Shown here: positions 43,912 to 52,964 of the stretch, in pieces
Numbering within the stretch: the stretch's first letter is position 1
Layout of the letters: each line of letters begins with the position of its first letter
Source of the DNA: JAUASV01 sp047605685
GTDB taxonomy: Bacteria > Actinomycetota > Actinomycetes > Actinomycetales > Microbacteriaceae
NCBI GenBank assembly: GCA_047605685.1
Contig: JASGFF010000002.1
Coordinates: 12,936 to 76,935, forward strand
Direction: 5' to 3'
Length of the DNA stretch: 64,000 bases
The notes under the pieces: model-generated
Databases searched by the model: none
What the model saw: the letters and a program-made list of their open reading frames with translations, nothing else
Told to the model about the DNA's origin: nothing
Made by a program: the position numbers and the translations under genes

Positions 43912-45942
43912 ATGAGCAACCCGTTCCTCGCCCCCAGCGAGCTGCCCCACGGGCTGCCGCCGTTCGCCGAGATCCGCGACGAGCACTACGAGCCCGCCTT
44001 CGAGGCGGGCTTCGCCGAGCAGCTCGCCGAGATCGCCGCGATCACCGGCGACCCCGAGCCGCCGACGTTCGAGAACACCCTCGTGCCGCTCGAGCGCTCC
44101 GGCCGCACGCTCGACCGGGTCTCGACGGTGTTCTTCACCCGCAGCGGCGCCGACTCGAGCCCGTTCACCGACGAGCTCGAGGAGCGCATCGCCCCTCGGC
44201 TCGCCGCGCACGCCGACGCCATCCGGCTGGACCCCGCCCTCTACGCGCGCATCGCCGCGGTGCACGCCGCCCTCCCGCACTCCGACCTCGACGCCGAGTC
44301 CCGCTACCTCGTCGAGCGTCGCCACACCGAGCTGACCATCGCCGGTGCCGGCCTCTCGGACGCCGACAAGGGGCGGCTGCGCGAGCTCAACCGGCGGCTC
44401 TCCAGCCTCACCACGCGGTTCGAGAAGAACCTGCTCGCCGACACGAACGCGCTCGCCGTGCACATCACGGATGCCGCCGAGCTCGCCGGCCTCGGCGAGG
44501 GCGAGCTCGCGAGCGCCGCCGAGGCGGCCCGTGAGCGGGGACAGGGCGGCTGGCTCGTCACGCTCGTGCTGCCCACCGGGCACCCGTGGCTCGGCTCGAT
44601 CGCCGACCGCGCCACCCGGGCGCGCATCATGGCCGCCTCGCGCTCGCGCGGCACCCGAGGCGGCGACCACGACAACCGCGACCTCGTGCTCGAGATCGTC
44701 CGGCTGCGCGCCGAGCGCGCCCGGCTGCTCGGCTACGACAGCCACGCCGCCTGGGTCACGGCGGACGAGACCGCCGGCTCCCCCGAGCGCGTCGCCGCGA
44801 TGCTCGAGCCGCTCGCGGCGATCGCTGCGCGCAACGCCCGCGCCGAGAAGGTCGGGCTCGGCAGGCGCGCCGGGCACCCGGTCGAGGCGCACGACTGGGC
44901 CTACTACGCCGAACGGGAGCGCGAGGCCGCCTACGACGTCGACACGGGCGAGCTGCGGCCGTACCTCGAGGCGGAGCGGGTGCTGCGCGACGGGGTGTTC
45001 TTCGCCGCGTCCGCCCTCTACGGTGTGACGTTCGCCGAGCGCCACGACCTCGTCGCCTACCACCCCGAGGTGCGCGTGTTCGAGGTGCGCGAGGCCGACG
45101 GCTCCCCCGTCGGGCTGTACCTGCTCGACCTGTACACGCGCGACTCCAAGCGCGGCGGCGCGTGGATGAGCTCGCTCGTGACACAGAGCGCGCTGCTCGA
45201 CATCCCGACCGCCGTCGTCGTCAACAACCTCAACGTGCCGAGGCCCCCGGCCGGCGAGCCCACGCTGCTCAGCCTCGACGAGGTCGAGACGCTGTTCCAC
45301 GAGTTCGGCCACGCGCTGCACGGGCTGTTCGCGCGCGTCAGCTACCCGAGCTTCGCCGGCACCGCCGTGTTCCGCGACTTCGTCGAGTTCCCCAGCCAGG
45401 TGAACGAGATGTGGATGCTGTGGCCCGAGGTGCTCGCGAGCTACGCGCGCCATCACGTCACCGGCGAGCCGATGCCCGCGGGGCTCGTCGAACGGCTCGA
45501 GGCGTCGAGCGCCGCGGGCGAGGGCTTCGCGACGAGCGAGTACCTCGCCGCGGCGCTGCTCGACCAGCAGTGGCACCGGCTCTCGCCCGAGCAGGCCGCG
45601 GCCGTCGACTCGGTGGAGGCGTTCGCCGCGGCCGCCCTCGCCCGGGTTGGGCTCGACGACCCCGCCGTGCCCTCGCGCTACGAGTCGACCTACTTCGCGC
45701 ACGCGTTCTCGGGCGGCTACGACGCCGGCTACTACTCGTACATCTGGAGCGAGATGCTCGACGCCGACACCGTCGAGTGGTTCCGGGAGAACGGCGGGCT
45801 CCGCCGCGAGAACGGCGAGCGCTTCCGCACGATGCTGCTCGGCGTCGGCGGCTCGATGGACCCGCTCGAGGCCTACCGGCGCTTCCGCGGCCGCGACGCG
45901 GCGCTCGAGCCGCTGCTGGAGCGCCGCGGCCTCACCGGCTGA
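43912..45942 (+). CDS. M3 family metallopeptidase (oligopeptidase / dipeptidyl carboxypeptidase type)
   Basis: A 676-residue cytosolic zinc peptidase. The zinc site is HEFGH at residues 463-467 in LFHEFGHALHGLFARV, with the third ligand Glu in FVEFPSQVNEMWMLWPEVL about 25-30 residues later. The C-terminal FAHAFSGGYDAGYYSYIWSEMLDAD carries the substrate-binding His/Tyr set of Dcp and oligopeptidase A. It degrades short peptides, fitting its place near the Clp genes. No signal peptide. Confidence 0.93.
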   Translation: MSNPFLAPSELPHGLPPFAEIRDEHYEPAFEAGFAEQLAEIAAITGDPEPPTFENTLVPLERSGRTLDRVSTVFFTRSGADSSPFTDELEERIAPRLAAHADAIRLDPALYARIAAVHAALPHSDLDAESRYLVERRHTELTIAGAGLSDADKGRLRELNRRLSSLTTRFEKNLLADTNALAVHITDAAELAGLGEGELASAAEAARERGQGGWLVTLVLPTGHPWLGSIADRATRARIMAASRSRGTRGGDHDNRDLVLEIVRLRAERARLLGYDSHAAWVTADETAGSPERVAAMLEPLAAIAARNARAEKVGLGRRAGHPVEAHDWAYYAEREREAAYDVDTGELRPYLEAERVLRDGVFFAASALYGVTFAERHDLVAYHPEVRVFEVREADGSPVGLYLLDLYTRDSKRGGAWMSSLVTQSALLDIPTAVVVNNLNVPRPPAGEPTLLSLDEVETLFHEFGHALHGLFARVSYPSFAGTAVFRDFVEFPSQVNEMWMLWPEVLASYARHHVTGEPMPAGLVERLEASSAAGEGFATSEYLAAALLDQQWHRLSPEQAAAVDSVEAFAAAALARVGLDDPAVPSRYESTYFAHAFSGGYDAGYYSYIWSEMLDADTVEWFRENGGLRRENGERFRTMLLGVGGSMDPLEAYRRFRGRDAALEPLLERRGLTG

Positions 45943-45977
45943 GGCCGGGTCGACGTCGAGCCGGGCCGGACATCGGC

Positions 45978-46982
45978 TCAGCGGGCGAGCGCGCCGAGCA
46001 TCGAGATGCGGCTCGCGAGATCGGGACCCTGCGGCACGACGACCAGCTCGTCGGCGGCCGTCTCCGCCGCGAGCGAGCGGAGGCGCTCGAGCACCTGCTC
46101 GCGCGTGCCGACGGCCTGGCTCGCGATCCGCTGCTCCACGAAGGCCAGCTCGGCGTCGGTCCACTCGTGGGCGAGCGCCTCCTCGAGGGTGGGCGTGCGG
46201 CCCGGGCTGCCGGCGCGCAGCCGGATCATCGCCAGCTGCTGCGGCAGCGTCATCCGCCGAGCCTGCTCGGTCGTCGCGCCCACGGCCACCGCGACCGAGA
46301 CGGCGGCGTGCGGGGCGTCGAGCCACGGCGACGGCTCGAAGCGCTCCCGGTAGAGCTCGAGCGCGACCCGGGTGCCCTCGCCGCCGGCGAAGTGGTGGGC
46401 GAAGGCGAAGCGCACGCCGAGGATGCCGGCGAGCTGGGCGCTGAAGCCGCTCGAGCCGAGCAGCCAGATCTCCGGTGCCGCCCCCGCGCCGGGCGTCGCG
46501 ACGACGCGCGAGCCGATGCCCGACTCCAGCGGAGCCGACATGCCGAACCAGGCGAACAGCTCGATCACCTGGTTCGGGAAGTCCTGAGCGGTCTCGTCGA
46601 CGCCGCCGCGGCGCAGCAGCGATGCGGTCAGCTGATCCGTGCCGGGCGCCCGGCCGAGGCCGAGGTCGATGCGGTCGCCGTAGAGCGCGACGAGCGTGCC
46701 GAACTGCTCGGCCACCACGAGCGAGGCGTGGTTCGGCAGCATGACGCCGCCCGAGCCGACCCGGATCGTCGAGGTCGCGGCGGCGATCCCGGCGATGAGC
46801 ACGGCCGGCGCGGACGAGGCGACGCCGGGCATCCCGTGGTGCTCGGCGACCCAGAACCGCCGATAGCCGAGTCGCTCGGCGGCCTGGGCGAGCGCGATGG
46901 TGTGGGCCACCGCATCCCTCGCCGTCTCGTCGGAGCGCACGCTCGAGAGGTCGAGCACGGACAGCGGCAGCTCGGGGCTCAT
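45978..46982 (-). CDS. LLM class flavin-dependent oxidoreductase (MsnO8-like)
   Basis: A 334-residue luciferase-like monooxygenase fold protein. The N-terminal LSVLDLSSVRSDETARDAVAHTIALAQAAERLGYRRFWVAEHHG and the VGSGGVMLPNHASLVVAEQF region are hallmarks of the MsnO8 subgroup, as is RIDLGLGRAPGTDQLT. It should use reduced FMN or F420; the substrate is unknown. A second, less similar member lies at 59.3 kb. It follows the BenE gene by 16 bases on the same strand. Confidence 0.88.
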   Translation of the reverse strand: MSPELPLSVLDLSSVRSDETARDAVAHTIALAQAAERLGYRRFWVAEHHGMPGVASSAPAVLIAGIAAATSTIRVGSGGVMLPNHASLVVAEQFGTLVALYGDRIDLGLGRAPGTDQLTASLLRRGGVDETAQDFPNQVIELFAWFGMSAPLESGIGSRVVATPGAGAAPEIWLLGSSGFSAQLAGILGVRFAFAHHFAGGEGTRVALELYRERFEPSPWLDAPHAAVSVAVAVGATTEQARRMTLPQQLAMIRLRAGSPGRTPTLEEALAHEWTDAELAFVEQRIASQAVGTREQVLERLRSLAAETAADELVVVPQGPDLASRISMLGALAR

Positions 46983-46998
46983 GACGAGTGCAACCGGC

Positions 46999-48138
46999 TC
47001 AGCGCGACGGCGATTCCGCCCGGCGCCCCCGGCCGAGCCAGCACATCACGACGCCGCCGACGAGCAGTCCCCAGAACGCCGAGCCGATGCCGAGCACGAC
47101 CACGCCGGATGCGACGACGAGGAACGTCGCGATCGCGGCGATCCGGTGCCGGGGGTCCTCGAGCGCGCTCACGACGCTGGACACCAGGGCGCCGAGCACG
47201 GCGAGCCCCGCGACGGCCGTGATGAGGATCGCGGGCGCGGCCGTGACGAGCGCCGCGGCGAGTCCGGCGCCGAGGCCGAGCGGCACATAGAGCAGACCGT
47301 TCGTGAGGGTCGCGATCCACCGGCGTCGCGGGTCCGGGTGTGCGTCGGGCCCGGTCATGATCGCGGCGGTGATCGCCCCGAGGTTGATCGCGTGGCCGCC
47401 GAACAGCGCGGCCGCCGCCGAACCGAGCCCCTGACCGACGAGGGCGAAGCGCACCGGCGGCTCGAAGCCGTGCGACCGCAGCACCGTGAAACCGGGCACG
47501 TTCTGCCCCGCCATCGTCACGATGAACAGCGGCAGACCGACGCCGACGACGACCCCGGGGTCGAAGGTCGGAAGGACGAGATCGAGGTGCGGCACGACCT
47601 CCGCCGATCGCGTCCAGCCCGTGCCGGCGATCACGACCACGGCGCCGATCGCGACGAGCATCGCCGCGGGCACCGCCCAGCGCGCGGCGAGACGGGACAG
47701 CACGAGCCAGACCAGCACGACGGGCCCCGCCGCGAGCGGCAGCGTCGCCACGGCCTCCACCGGCGCGAGGCAGATCGGCAGCAGCACGCCGGCGAGCATC
47801 GCGTTCGCCAGCGGACGCGGGATGCGCGTGATCGCCCGGCCGAGCATCGGCCACAGCCCGCAGAGCAGCATGAGCGCCGCCGACACCAGGAACGCGCCGA
47901 TCGCGTCGGAGAAGCGGATGCCATGATCGGCCGCCGCGAGCAGCACGGCCGCCCCCGGCGTCGACCACGCGATCGCCACCGGCAGTCGCAGCACGACCGC
48001 GCCCACGATGCTCACGACGGCGATCGCGAGACACAGCGCGAACAGACCGGACGCCGCCTGGGCGTCGGTCGCGCCGACGGCCTGCAGCCCCGCGATCACG
48101 AGTGCGAACGAGCTCGCGAACCCGGAGATGGCGGCCAC
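46999..48138 (-). CDS. BenE family benzoate/proton symporter-like membrane protein
   Basis: About 379 residues with some eleven hydrophobic helices. The segments VAIAWSTPGAAVLLAAA, PRPLANAMLAGVLLPICLAPVEA, FIVTMAGQNVPGFTVLRSHGF and FGGHAINLGAITAAIMTGPDAHPDP are characteristic of BenE. The first usable start is the GTG at 48138. Homologous-looking residues (SSVLPPVTAGF) continue upstream in frame to an ATC directly after a TGA (48183-48181). The true start may therefore be ATC at 48180, or the 5' end has a frameshift from an ATG at 48184. Benzoate genes are not nearby. Confidence 0.75.
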   Translation of the reverse strand: MAAISGFASSFALVIAGLQAVGATDAQAASGLFALCLAIAVVSIVGAVVLRLPVAIAWSTPGAAVLLAAADHGIRFSDAIGAFLVSAALMLLCGLWPMLGRAITRIPRPLANAMLAGVLLPICLAPVEAVATLPLAAGPVVLVWLVLSRLAARWAVPAAMLVAIGAVVVIAGTGWTRSAEVVPHLDLVLPTFDPGVVVGVGLPLFIVTMAGQNVPGFTVLRSHGFEPPVRFALVGQGLGSAAAALFGGHAINLGAITAAIMTGPDAHPDPRRRWIATLTNGLLYVPLGLGAGLAAALVTAAPAILITAVAGLAVLGALVSSVVSALEDPRHRIAAIATFLVVASGVVVLGIGSAFWGLLVGGVVMCWLGRGRRAESPSR

Positions 48139-48353
48139 GAACCCGGCCGTGACGGGCGGGAGAACGGATGACGCGGTGATTCATCGAGCCTAGCGAGCCA
48201 CGAGACGCTCATCGAGATCGGTGCAGAAGCGCACGGTCATAGCGCACGGTCACGGCCATGCCGTGAATGACACCAGATCGGCATCGGAGGGCGCAGGAGC
48301 TTCGAGACGGCGCGGCACGCCTCCCCTCGGCTGGCGAGGCTGGCGAGAAGCGG

Positions 48354-49631
48354 TTACGCGCTCTTCTCGCGCCGGAGGTCCTTGCGCGGCACGATCGTCG
48401 GCGCGGCGTTGGCGACGACGGCCTCGCGGGTGACGATGACCCGCGCCACGTGGTTGTCGGAGGGCACCTCGAACATGATCGGGCCGAGCACCTCCTCCAG
48501 GATCGCCCGCAACCCGCGGGCGCCGGTCTGGCGCAGCACGGCGAGGTCGGCGATCGCCTCGAGCGCGTCATCCGTGAACTCCAGCTCGACGCCGTCGAAG
48601 TCGAACATGCGCTGGTACTGCTTGACGAGGGCGTTCTTCGGCTGGGTGAGGATGTCCATGAGCGCCTCGCGGTCGAGGGGGGTGACGCTCGCGATCACCG
48701 GCAGCCGGCCGATGAACTCCGGGATCAGGCCGAACTTGTGCAGGTCCTCGGGCAGCACCTCGCTGAACAGGTTCTTCTCGAGCTCCTTGTTGTGCAACGG
48801 CGCCCCGAAGCCGATGCCGCGCTTGCCGGCCCGGCTGGAGATGATGTCCTCGAGGCCGGCGAAGGCGCCCGCGACGATGAACAGCACGTTCGTTGTGTCC
48901 ACCTGGATGAACTCCTGGTGCGGATGCTTGCGTCCACCCTGCGGCGGCACCGACGCCACCGTGCCCTCGAGGATCTTCAGCAGCGCCTGCTGCACGCCCT
49001 CGCCCGAGACGTCCCGGGTGATCGACGGGTTCTCGGCCTTGCGGGCGATCTTGTCGATCTCGTCGATGTAGATGATGCCGGTCTCGGCGCGCTTCACGTC
49101 GTAGTCCGCGGCCTGGATGAGCTTGAGCAGGATGTTCTCGACATCCTCGCCCACGTAGCCGGCCTCGGTGAGCGCGGTGGCGTCGGCGACGGCGAAGGGC
49201 ACGTTGAGGCGTTTCGCGAGCGTCTGGGCGAGATAGGTCTTGCCGCAGCCGGTGGGGCCGATGAGCAGGATGTTCGACTTCGCGATCTCGACCTCGCTGC
49301 TCAGGTCGTCGACGCTCGCGATGGTGTTCTTCGCGCGCACCCGCTTGTAGTGGTTGTAGACCGCCACCGAGAGGGCTTTCTTCGCCCGCTCCTGGCCGAT
49401 CACGTACTCCTCGAGAAAGGAGTAGATCTCCTTGGGCTTGGGCAGGTCGAACTCGCTCTGCGCCTCGTCGCCGGCCTCGGCCAGACGCTCCTCGATGATC
49501 TCGTTGCACAGCTCGACGCACTCGTCGCAGATGTACACGCCGGGTCCGGCGATGAGCTGCTGCACCTGCTTCTGGCTCTTGCCGCAGAACGAGCACTTGA
49601 GCAGGTCGGCGCTCTCTCCGATGCGTGCCAT
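48354..49631 (-). CDS. clpX: ATP-dependent Clp protease ATP-binding subunit ClpX
   Basis: A 425-residue AAA+ unfoldase. The N-terminal C4 zinc domain has CSFCGKSQKQVQQLIAGPGV and ICDECVELC. Walker A GPTGCGKTYLAQTLA, Walker B IIYIDEIDKIA, the pore loop GYVGEDVEN and the ClpP-docking IGF-type loop (RGIGFGA) are all present. It delivers tagged proteins to the ClpP1P2 peptidase encoded just upstream in transcription order (tig, clpP1, clpP2, clpX). The intergenic stretch to BenE (48185-48353) shows only short CGCACGGTCA direct repeats. Confidence 0.97.
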   Translation of the reverse strand: MARIGESADLLKCSFCGKSQKQVQQLIAGPGVYICDECVELCNEIIEERLAEAGDEAQSEFDLPKPKEIYSFLEEYVIGQERAKKALSVAVYNHYKRVRAKNTIASVDDLSSEVEIAKSNILLIGPTGCGKTYLAQTLAKRLNVPFAVADATALTEAGYVGEDVENILLKLIQAADYDVKRAETGIIYIDEIDKIARKAENPSITRDVSGEGVQQALLKILEGTVASVPPQGGRKHPHQEFIQVDTTNVLFIVAGAFAGLEDIISSRAGKRGIGFGAPLHNKELEKNLFSEVLPEDLHKFGLIPEFIGRLPVIASVTPLDREALMDILTQPKNALVKQYQRMFDFDGVELEFTDDALEAIADLAVLRQTGARGLRAILEEVLGPIMFEVPSDNHVARVIVTREAVVANAAPTIVPRKDLRREKSA

Positions 49632-49740
49632 CTCGCTCTCCCGTTCATCCCGGCGACCGTTCCTGAGAGCCTAACGCGTGCCGGCGACGGCCGCGGGCAG
49701 GCCGCCGGAACGCGCCGCTGCGTGTCGGCCGGCCGCGTCC

Positions 49741-50445
49741 TCAGCGGGTGAGCGCGGGCACGGAGACCGCCTTGCGGCTCGCGAGCACCTGGTCGATGAG
49801 ACCGTACTCGAAGGCCTCCTGGGCGGAGAGGATCTTGTCGCGGTCGATGTCCTTGTGCACCTGCTCGATCGAGCGGTTCGAGTGCTTCGAGAGCGCCTCC
49901 TCGAGCCAGGTGCGCATCCGCAGGATCTCCGCCGCCTGGATCTCGATGTCGGAGGCCTGGCCGCCGCCCGAGCCGGAGGTGGCCGGCTGGTGGATGAGGA
50001 TGCGCGCGTTCGGCAGCGCGAGGCGCTTGCCCGGCGTGCCCGCCGCCGCGAGCACGGCGGCCGCGGAGGCGGCCTGGCCGAGCACGACGGTCTGCACCTC
50101 GGGCCGGATGTACTGCATGGTGTCGTAGATGGCCGTCATCGCCGTGAAGGAGCCGCCGGGCGAGTTGATGTACATCACGATGTCGCGGTCGGGGTCCATC
50201 GACTCGAGCACGAGCAGCTGGGCCATGATGTCGTCCGCGCTCGCGTCGTCGATCTGCACGCCCATGAAGACGATGCGGTCCTCGAAGAGCTTCGCGTAGG
50301 GATCCTGGCGCTTGTAGCCGTAGGCGGTGCGCTCCTCGAAGGAGGGCAGGATGTAGCGGGCCTGCGGCATCGCCGGCGCCTGGGAGCTATGCCCCGGGGG
50401 GGATGCCTGGCCGAGGGAGGGCCGGCCGAAGGGGAAGTCGTTCAT
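49741..50445 (-). CDS. clpP2: ATP-dependent Clp protease proteolytic subunit (ClpP2)
   Basis: A 234-residue serine peptidase subunit. The oxyanion motif YINSPGGS (92-99) is followed by the nucleophile Ser127 in GQAASAAAVLAAAG and His152 in ARILIHQP. The N-terminal extension of about 30 residues (Pro/Ala/Ser-rich) is typical of the actinobacterial ClpP2, which forms a mixed tetradecamer with ClpP1. It follows clpP1 by 34 bases. Confidence 0.96.
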   Translation of the reverse strand: MNDFPFGRPSLGQASPPGHSSQAPAMPQARYILPSFEERTAYGYKRQDPYAKLFEDRIVFMGVQIDDASADDIMAQLLVLESMDPDRDIVMYINSPGGSFTAMTAIYDTMQYIRPEVQTVVLGQAASAAAVLAAAGTPGKRLALPNARILIHQPATSGSGGGQASDIEIQAAEILRMRTWLEEALSKHSNRSIEQVHKDIDRDKILSAQEAFEYGLIDQVLASRKAVSVPALTR

Positions 50446-50479
50446 TGTGCTCTCTCGTCGCTCTCTCGTCCGGGCTCGC

Positions 50480-51124
50480 TCAGCTGGTCTTCTCGGTGCC
50501 GGTCTTCTCGGTGCCGGTCTTCGCCGGGTCGGAGGACACCGCCTGATCGGTGCCGCCGCCGCCGACGACGCCGGTGGAGAACTCGCGGATGTGGTCGACG
50601 AAGCCGTACTCGAGCGCGCCCCTGGCGTCGAACCAGTTGTCCCGGTCGTTGTCCGCGAGGATCTGCTCGATGCTCTTGCCGGTCTGCTCGGCCGTGAGCT
50701 CCGCCATCCGCTTCTTCATGTCCAGGATGACGAAGGCCTGCGTCTGGATGTCCGCGGCGGTGCCGCCGAAGCCGCCCGAGGGCTGGTGCAGCAGCACCCG
50801 CGCGTTCGGGGTGATGTAGCGCTTGCCCCTGGTGCCGCTGGAGAGCAGGAACTGGCCCATGGACGCCGCGAGCCCGATGCCGACCGTGACGATGTCGTTC
50901 GGCACGAACTGCATGGTGTCGTAGATCGCCATGCCCGCCGTGATCGAGCCGCCGGGCGAGTTGATGTAGAGGTAGATGTCCTTCTTCGAGTCCTCGGCGG
51001 CGAGCATCAGGATCTTCGCGCAGATCTCGTTCGCGTTGTCATCCCGCACCTCGGAGCCGAGCCAGATGATGCGGTCCTTGAGTAGCTGGTCGAAGATGCT
51101 GGAAACCAGAGCCGGCTGGGCCAT
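50480..51124 (-). CDS. clpP1: ATP-dependent Clp protease proteolytic subunit (ClpP1)
   Basis: A 214-residue ClpP subunit with YINSPGGS (53-60), nucleophile Ser88 in GIGLAASMGQFLL and His113 in ARVLLHQP. The C-terminus after about residue 190 is Gly/Thr/Lys-rich and ends in a short TEKTG duplication (KTGTEKTGTEKTS). It is paired with ClpP2 as in all actinobacteria studied. A palindromic element lies between it and tig. Confidence 0.96.
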   Translation of the reverse strand: MAQPALVSSIFDQLLKDRIIWLGSEVRDDNANEICAKILMLAAEDSKKDIYLYINSPGGSITAGMAIYDTMQFVPNDIVTVGIGLAASMGQFLLSSGTRGKRYITPNARVLLHQPSGGFGGTAADIQTQAFVILDMKKRMAELTAEQTGKSIEQILADNDRDNWFDARGALEYGFVDHIREFSTGVVGGGGTDQAVSSDPAKTGTEKTGTEKTS

Positions 51125-51223
51125 GCGATGCGCTCCTTCAGTTGTCGCTTGGGTCCCGACGCTACCGGAGCGGTTTCGCCGTCGTGGCGCTGTTCGCCCT
51201 CGGCAGACGCCCGCCGCCCCGAG

Positions 51224-51298
51224 ATCGGTTGTGCAGGAAAATCCGGTCTCTGACGACTCGTATCGGGTCGAGAGCAGAGGTTCTCCTGCACAACCGAT
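51224..51298. repeat. 75-bp palindromic (REP/MITE-like) element between tig and clpP1
   Basis: ATCGGTTGTGCAGGA (51224-51238) and TCCTGCACAACCGAT (51284-51298) are exact inverted 15-bp ends. The interior folds further, with GACTCG (51255-51260) pairing with CGGGTC (51264-51269, one G-U) around a TAT loop, plus partial pairing between. The whole unit forms a long imperfect hairpin. It has no coding content and looks like a dispersed palindromic repeat, or it may act in processing of the tig-clpP message. Confidence 0.75.
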
Positions 51299-51320
51299 GC
51301 GCGCCGGGCTGGACTTCGGC

Positions 51321-52679
51321 TCAGGCGTTGTCGGCCGGGTCGCTGTCGGCCGGGGCGTTGTCGGCCGGGGCGTTGTCGGCGGGATCGCTCTCGGCCGGCT
51401 CGTCGAACGCCGCGGTGAACTCGGTGAGGTCGACGGCCTTCTTGTCGCTGTCGACCACCTTCGCGCGGCCGAGCACGACGGCGAGCGCTTTGTTGCGGGC
51501 GACCTCGGCGACCATCGCCGGGACCTGGCCGTTGCTGTCGAGCACCTTGATGAACTCGCCCGGCTCCATGCCGTACTGCGAGGCGCCCTGGATGAGGTAC
51601 TGGGTCAGCTCCTGTTGGCTGACCTGGATCTGCTCCTTCTCCACGATCGCGTCGAGGAGGATCTGCGAGCGGAAGGTCTTCTCGCTCGACTCGGCCACCT
51701 CCTTGGCGTGCTCCTCGTCCTCCGTGCGGTGCTCCGACTCGAGGTGGCGCTTGACCTCCTCCTCGACGAGCTGCTGCGGCACGGGGATGTCGACGCTCTT
51801 CAGCAGCTCGTCGACCACCCGATCGCGGGCCTGGACGCCCTGGGAGAACACCCCGCTCTTCGCCAGCTGCGCCTTCAGATCGGCCCGGAGCTCGTCGATC
51901 GTGTCGAACTGGCTGGAGATCTGCGCGAAGTCGTCGTCGGCCGCGGGCAGCTCGCGCTCCTTGACGGCGAGCAGGTTCACCGTGATCTCGGCCGTGTCGC
52001 CCTCGTTGTCGCCGCCGAGCAGCGTCGACTCGAAGATCGTCTCCTCGCCGGCGGAGAGCCCGTCGATGGCGTCGTCGATGCCCTCGATGAGCTCGCCCGA
52101 GCCCACCTCGTAGGAGATCGAGCTCGCGGTGTCCACCTCACGACCGTCGATCCTCGCCACCAGGTCGATCTGCGCGAAGTCGCCGGCCTTGGCCGGGCGG
52201 TCGACGGTGACCAGGGTGCCGAAGCGGCTGCGCAGCTGCTCGAGCTCCTTCTCGACATCCTCGTCGGAGACCGTCACGGCGTCGACGGTGAGCTTCAGGC
52301 CGTCGTAGCTCGGCAGCTCGAACTCGGGGCGGACGTCCACCTCGACGTCGATCACGAGCTCGCCGGAGAAGTCCTTCACCTCGGGCCAGCCGGTGACCTC
52401 CGCGGTGGGACGGCCGAGGACGCGGATCCTCTCGTCACGGATCGCGTCGCGGTAGAAGCGGTCGAGTCCGTCGCTCACCGCGTGGTTGAGCACCTCCTCG
52501 CGGCCGATGCGCTGGTCGATGAGCACCGCCGGCACCTTGCCCTTGCGGAATCCGGGGATCGACACCTGCGAGGCGATGTGCTGGTAGGCGTGGTCGATGC
52601 TCGGCTTGAGCTCGTCCGGGGTGACCGAGATGGTGAGCTTCACCCGGGTCGGGTTGAGCTTCTCGACGGTCGTCTTCAC
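51321..52679 (-). CDS. tig: Trigger factor
   Basis: A 452-residue ribosome-bound chaperone and prolyl isomerase. The N-terminal ribosome-binding domain has the GFRKGKVPAVLIDQRIG signature (about residues 44-60). The FKBP-like domain spans about 160-245 with GDFAQIDLVARIDG and GELIEGIDDAIDGLSAGE, and the C-terminal helical arms follow. The tail after about residue 425 is a low-complexity acidic stretch with repeated DPADNAPADNA units. It heads the tig-clpP1-clpP2-clpX series. Confidence 0.96.
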   Translation of the reverse strand: MKTTVEKLNPTRVKLTISVTPDELKPSIDHAYQHIASQVSIPGFRKGKVPAVLIDQRIGREEVLNHAVSDGLDRFYRDAIRDERIRVLGRPTAEVTGWPEVKDFSGELVIDVEVDVRPEFELPSYDGLKLTVDAVTVSDEDVEKELEQLRSRFGTLVTVDRPAKAGDFAQIDLVARIDGREVDTASSISYEVGSGELIEGIDDAIDGLSAGEETIFESTLLGGDNEGDTAEITVNLLAVKERELPAADDDFAQISSQFDTIDELRADLKAQLAKSGVFSQGVQARDRVVDELLKSVDIPVPQQLVEEEVKRHLESEHRTEDEEHAKEVAESSEKTFRSQILLDAIVEKEQIQVSQQELTQYLIQGASQYGMEPGEFIKVLDSNGQVPAMVAEVARNKALAVVLGRAKVVDSDKKAVDLTEFTAAFDEPAESDPADNAPADNAPADSDPADNA

Positions 52680-52964
52680 GTGGCTGTCTCCTGTTGTCGT
52701 TGCCTGAGGTCTGTCGGTCGGCTACCGCGGGAGCATCGCACGCCATCGCCCGGCATCGAGCCGCCCGAGCCGCTGCGTGACGAGCTGCGCAACCCGCTCA
52801 ACGGTGTTCGCGCCACAGGCGCGGCCTCTGGGTCGAATGAGCTCCCGGCAAGCCTGGTCCAAGCTATCATCCGCGACCGCGAGGCCCGCGCCCTCACCGA
52901 CCATCGCCGGCCGGCGGGGATGCCCCCGGGCTGATGCGGCTCGTCGCCACGGCGATGCCGCTGC
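52680..52964. other. Spacer between tig and the accessory region, no gene recognised
   Basis: 285 bases with open frames on both strands but no recognisable protein, no cloverleaf and no strong hairpin. In several actinobacteria a tRNA-Pro gene lies just upstream of tig; I looked for one here and did not find it. This is the left border of the accessory stretch. Confidence 0.5.

Noticed and set aside
51224..51298. Palindrome considered as an integron attC site
   Set aside because: The ends do not contain the required core sites (GTTRRRY and RYYYAAC), and no integrase or cassette is adjacent.
52680..52964. tRNA-Pro expected upstream of tig by synteny
   Set aside because: No cloverleaf or T-arm consensus is present in this spacer; only the 3' fragment at 63693-63720 was found.
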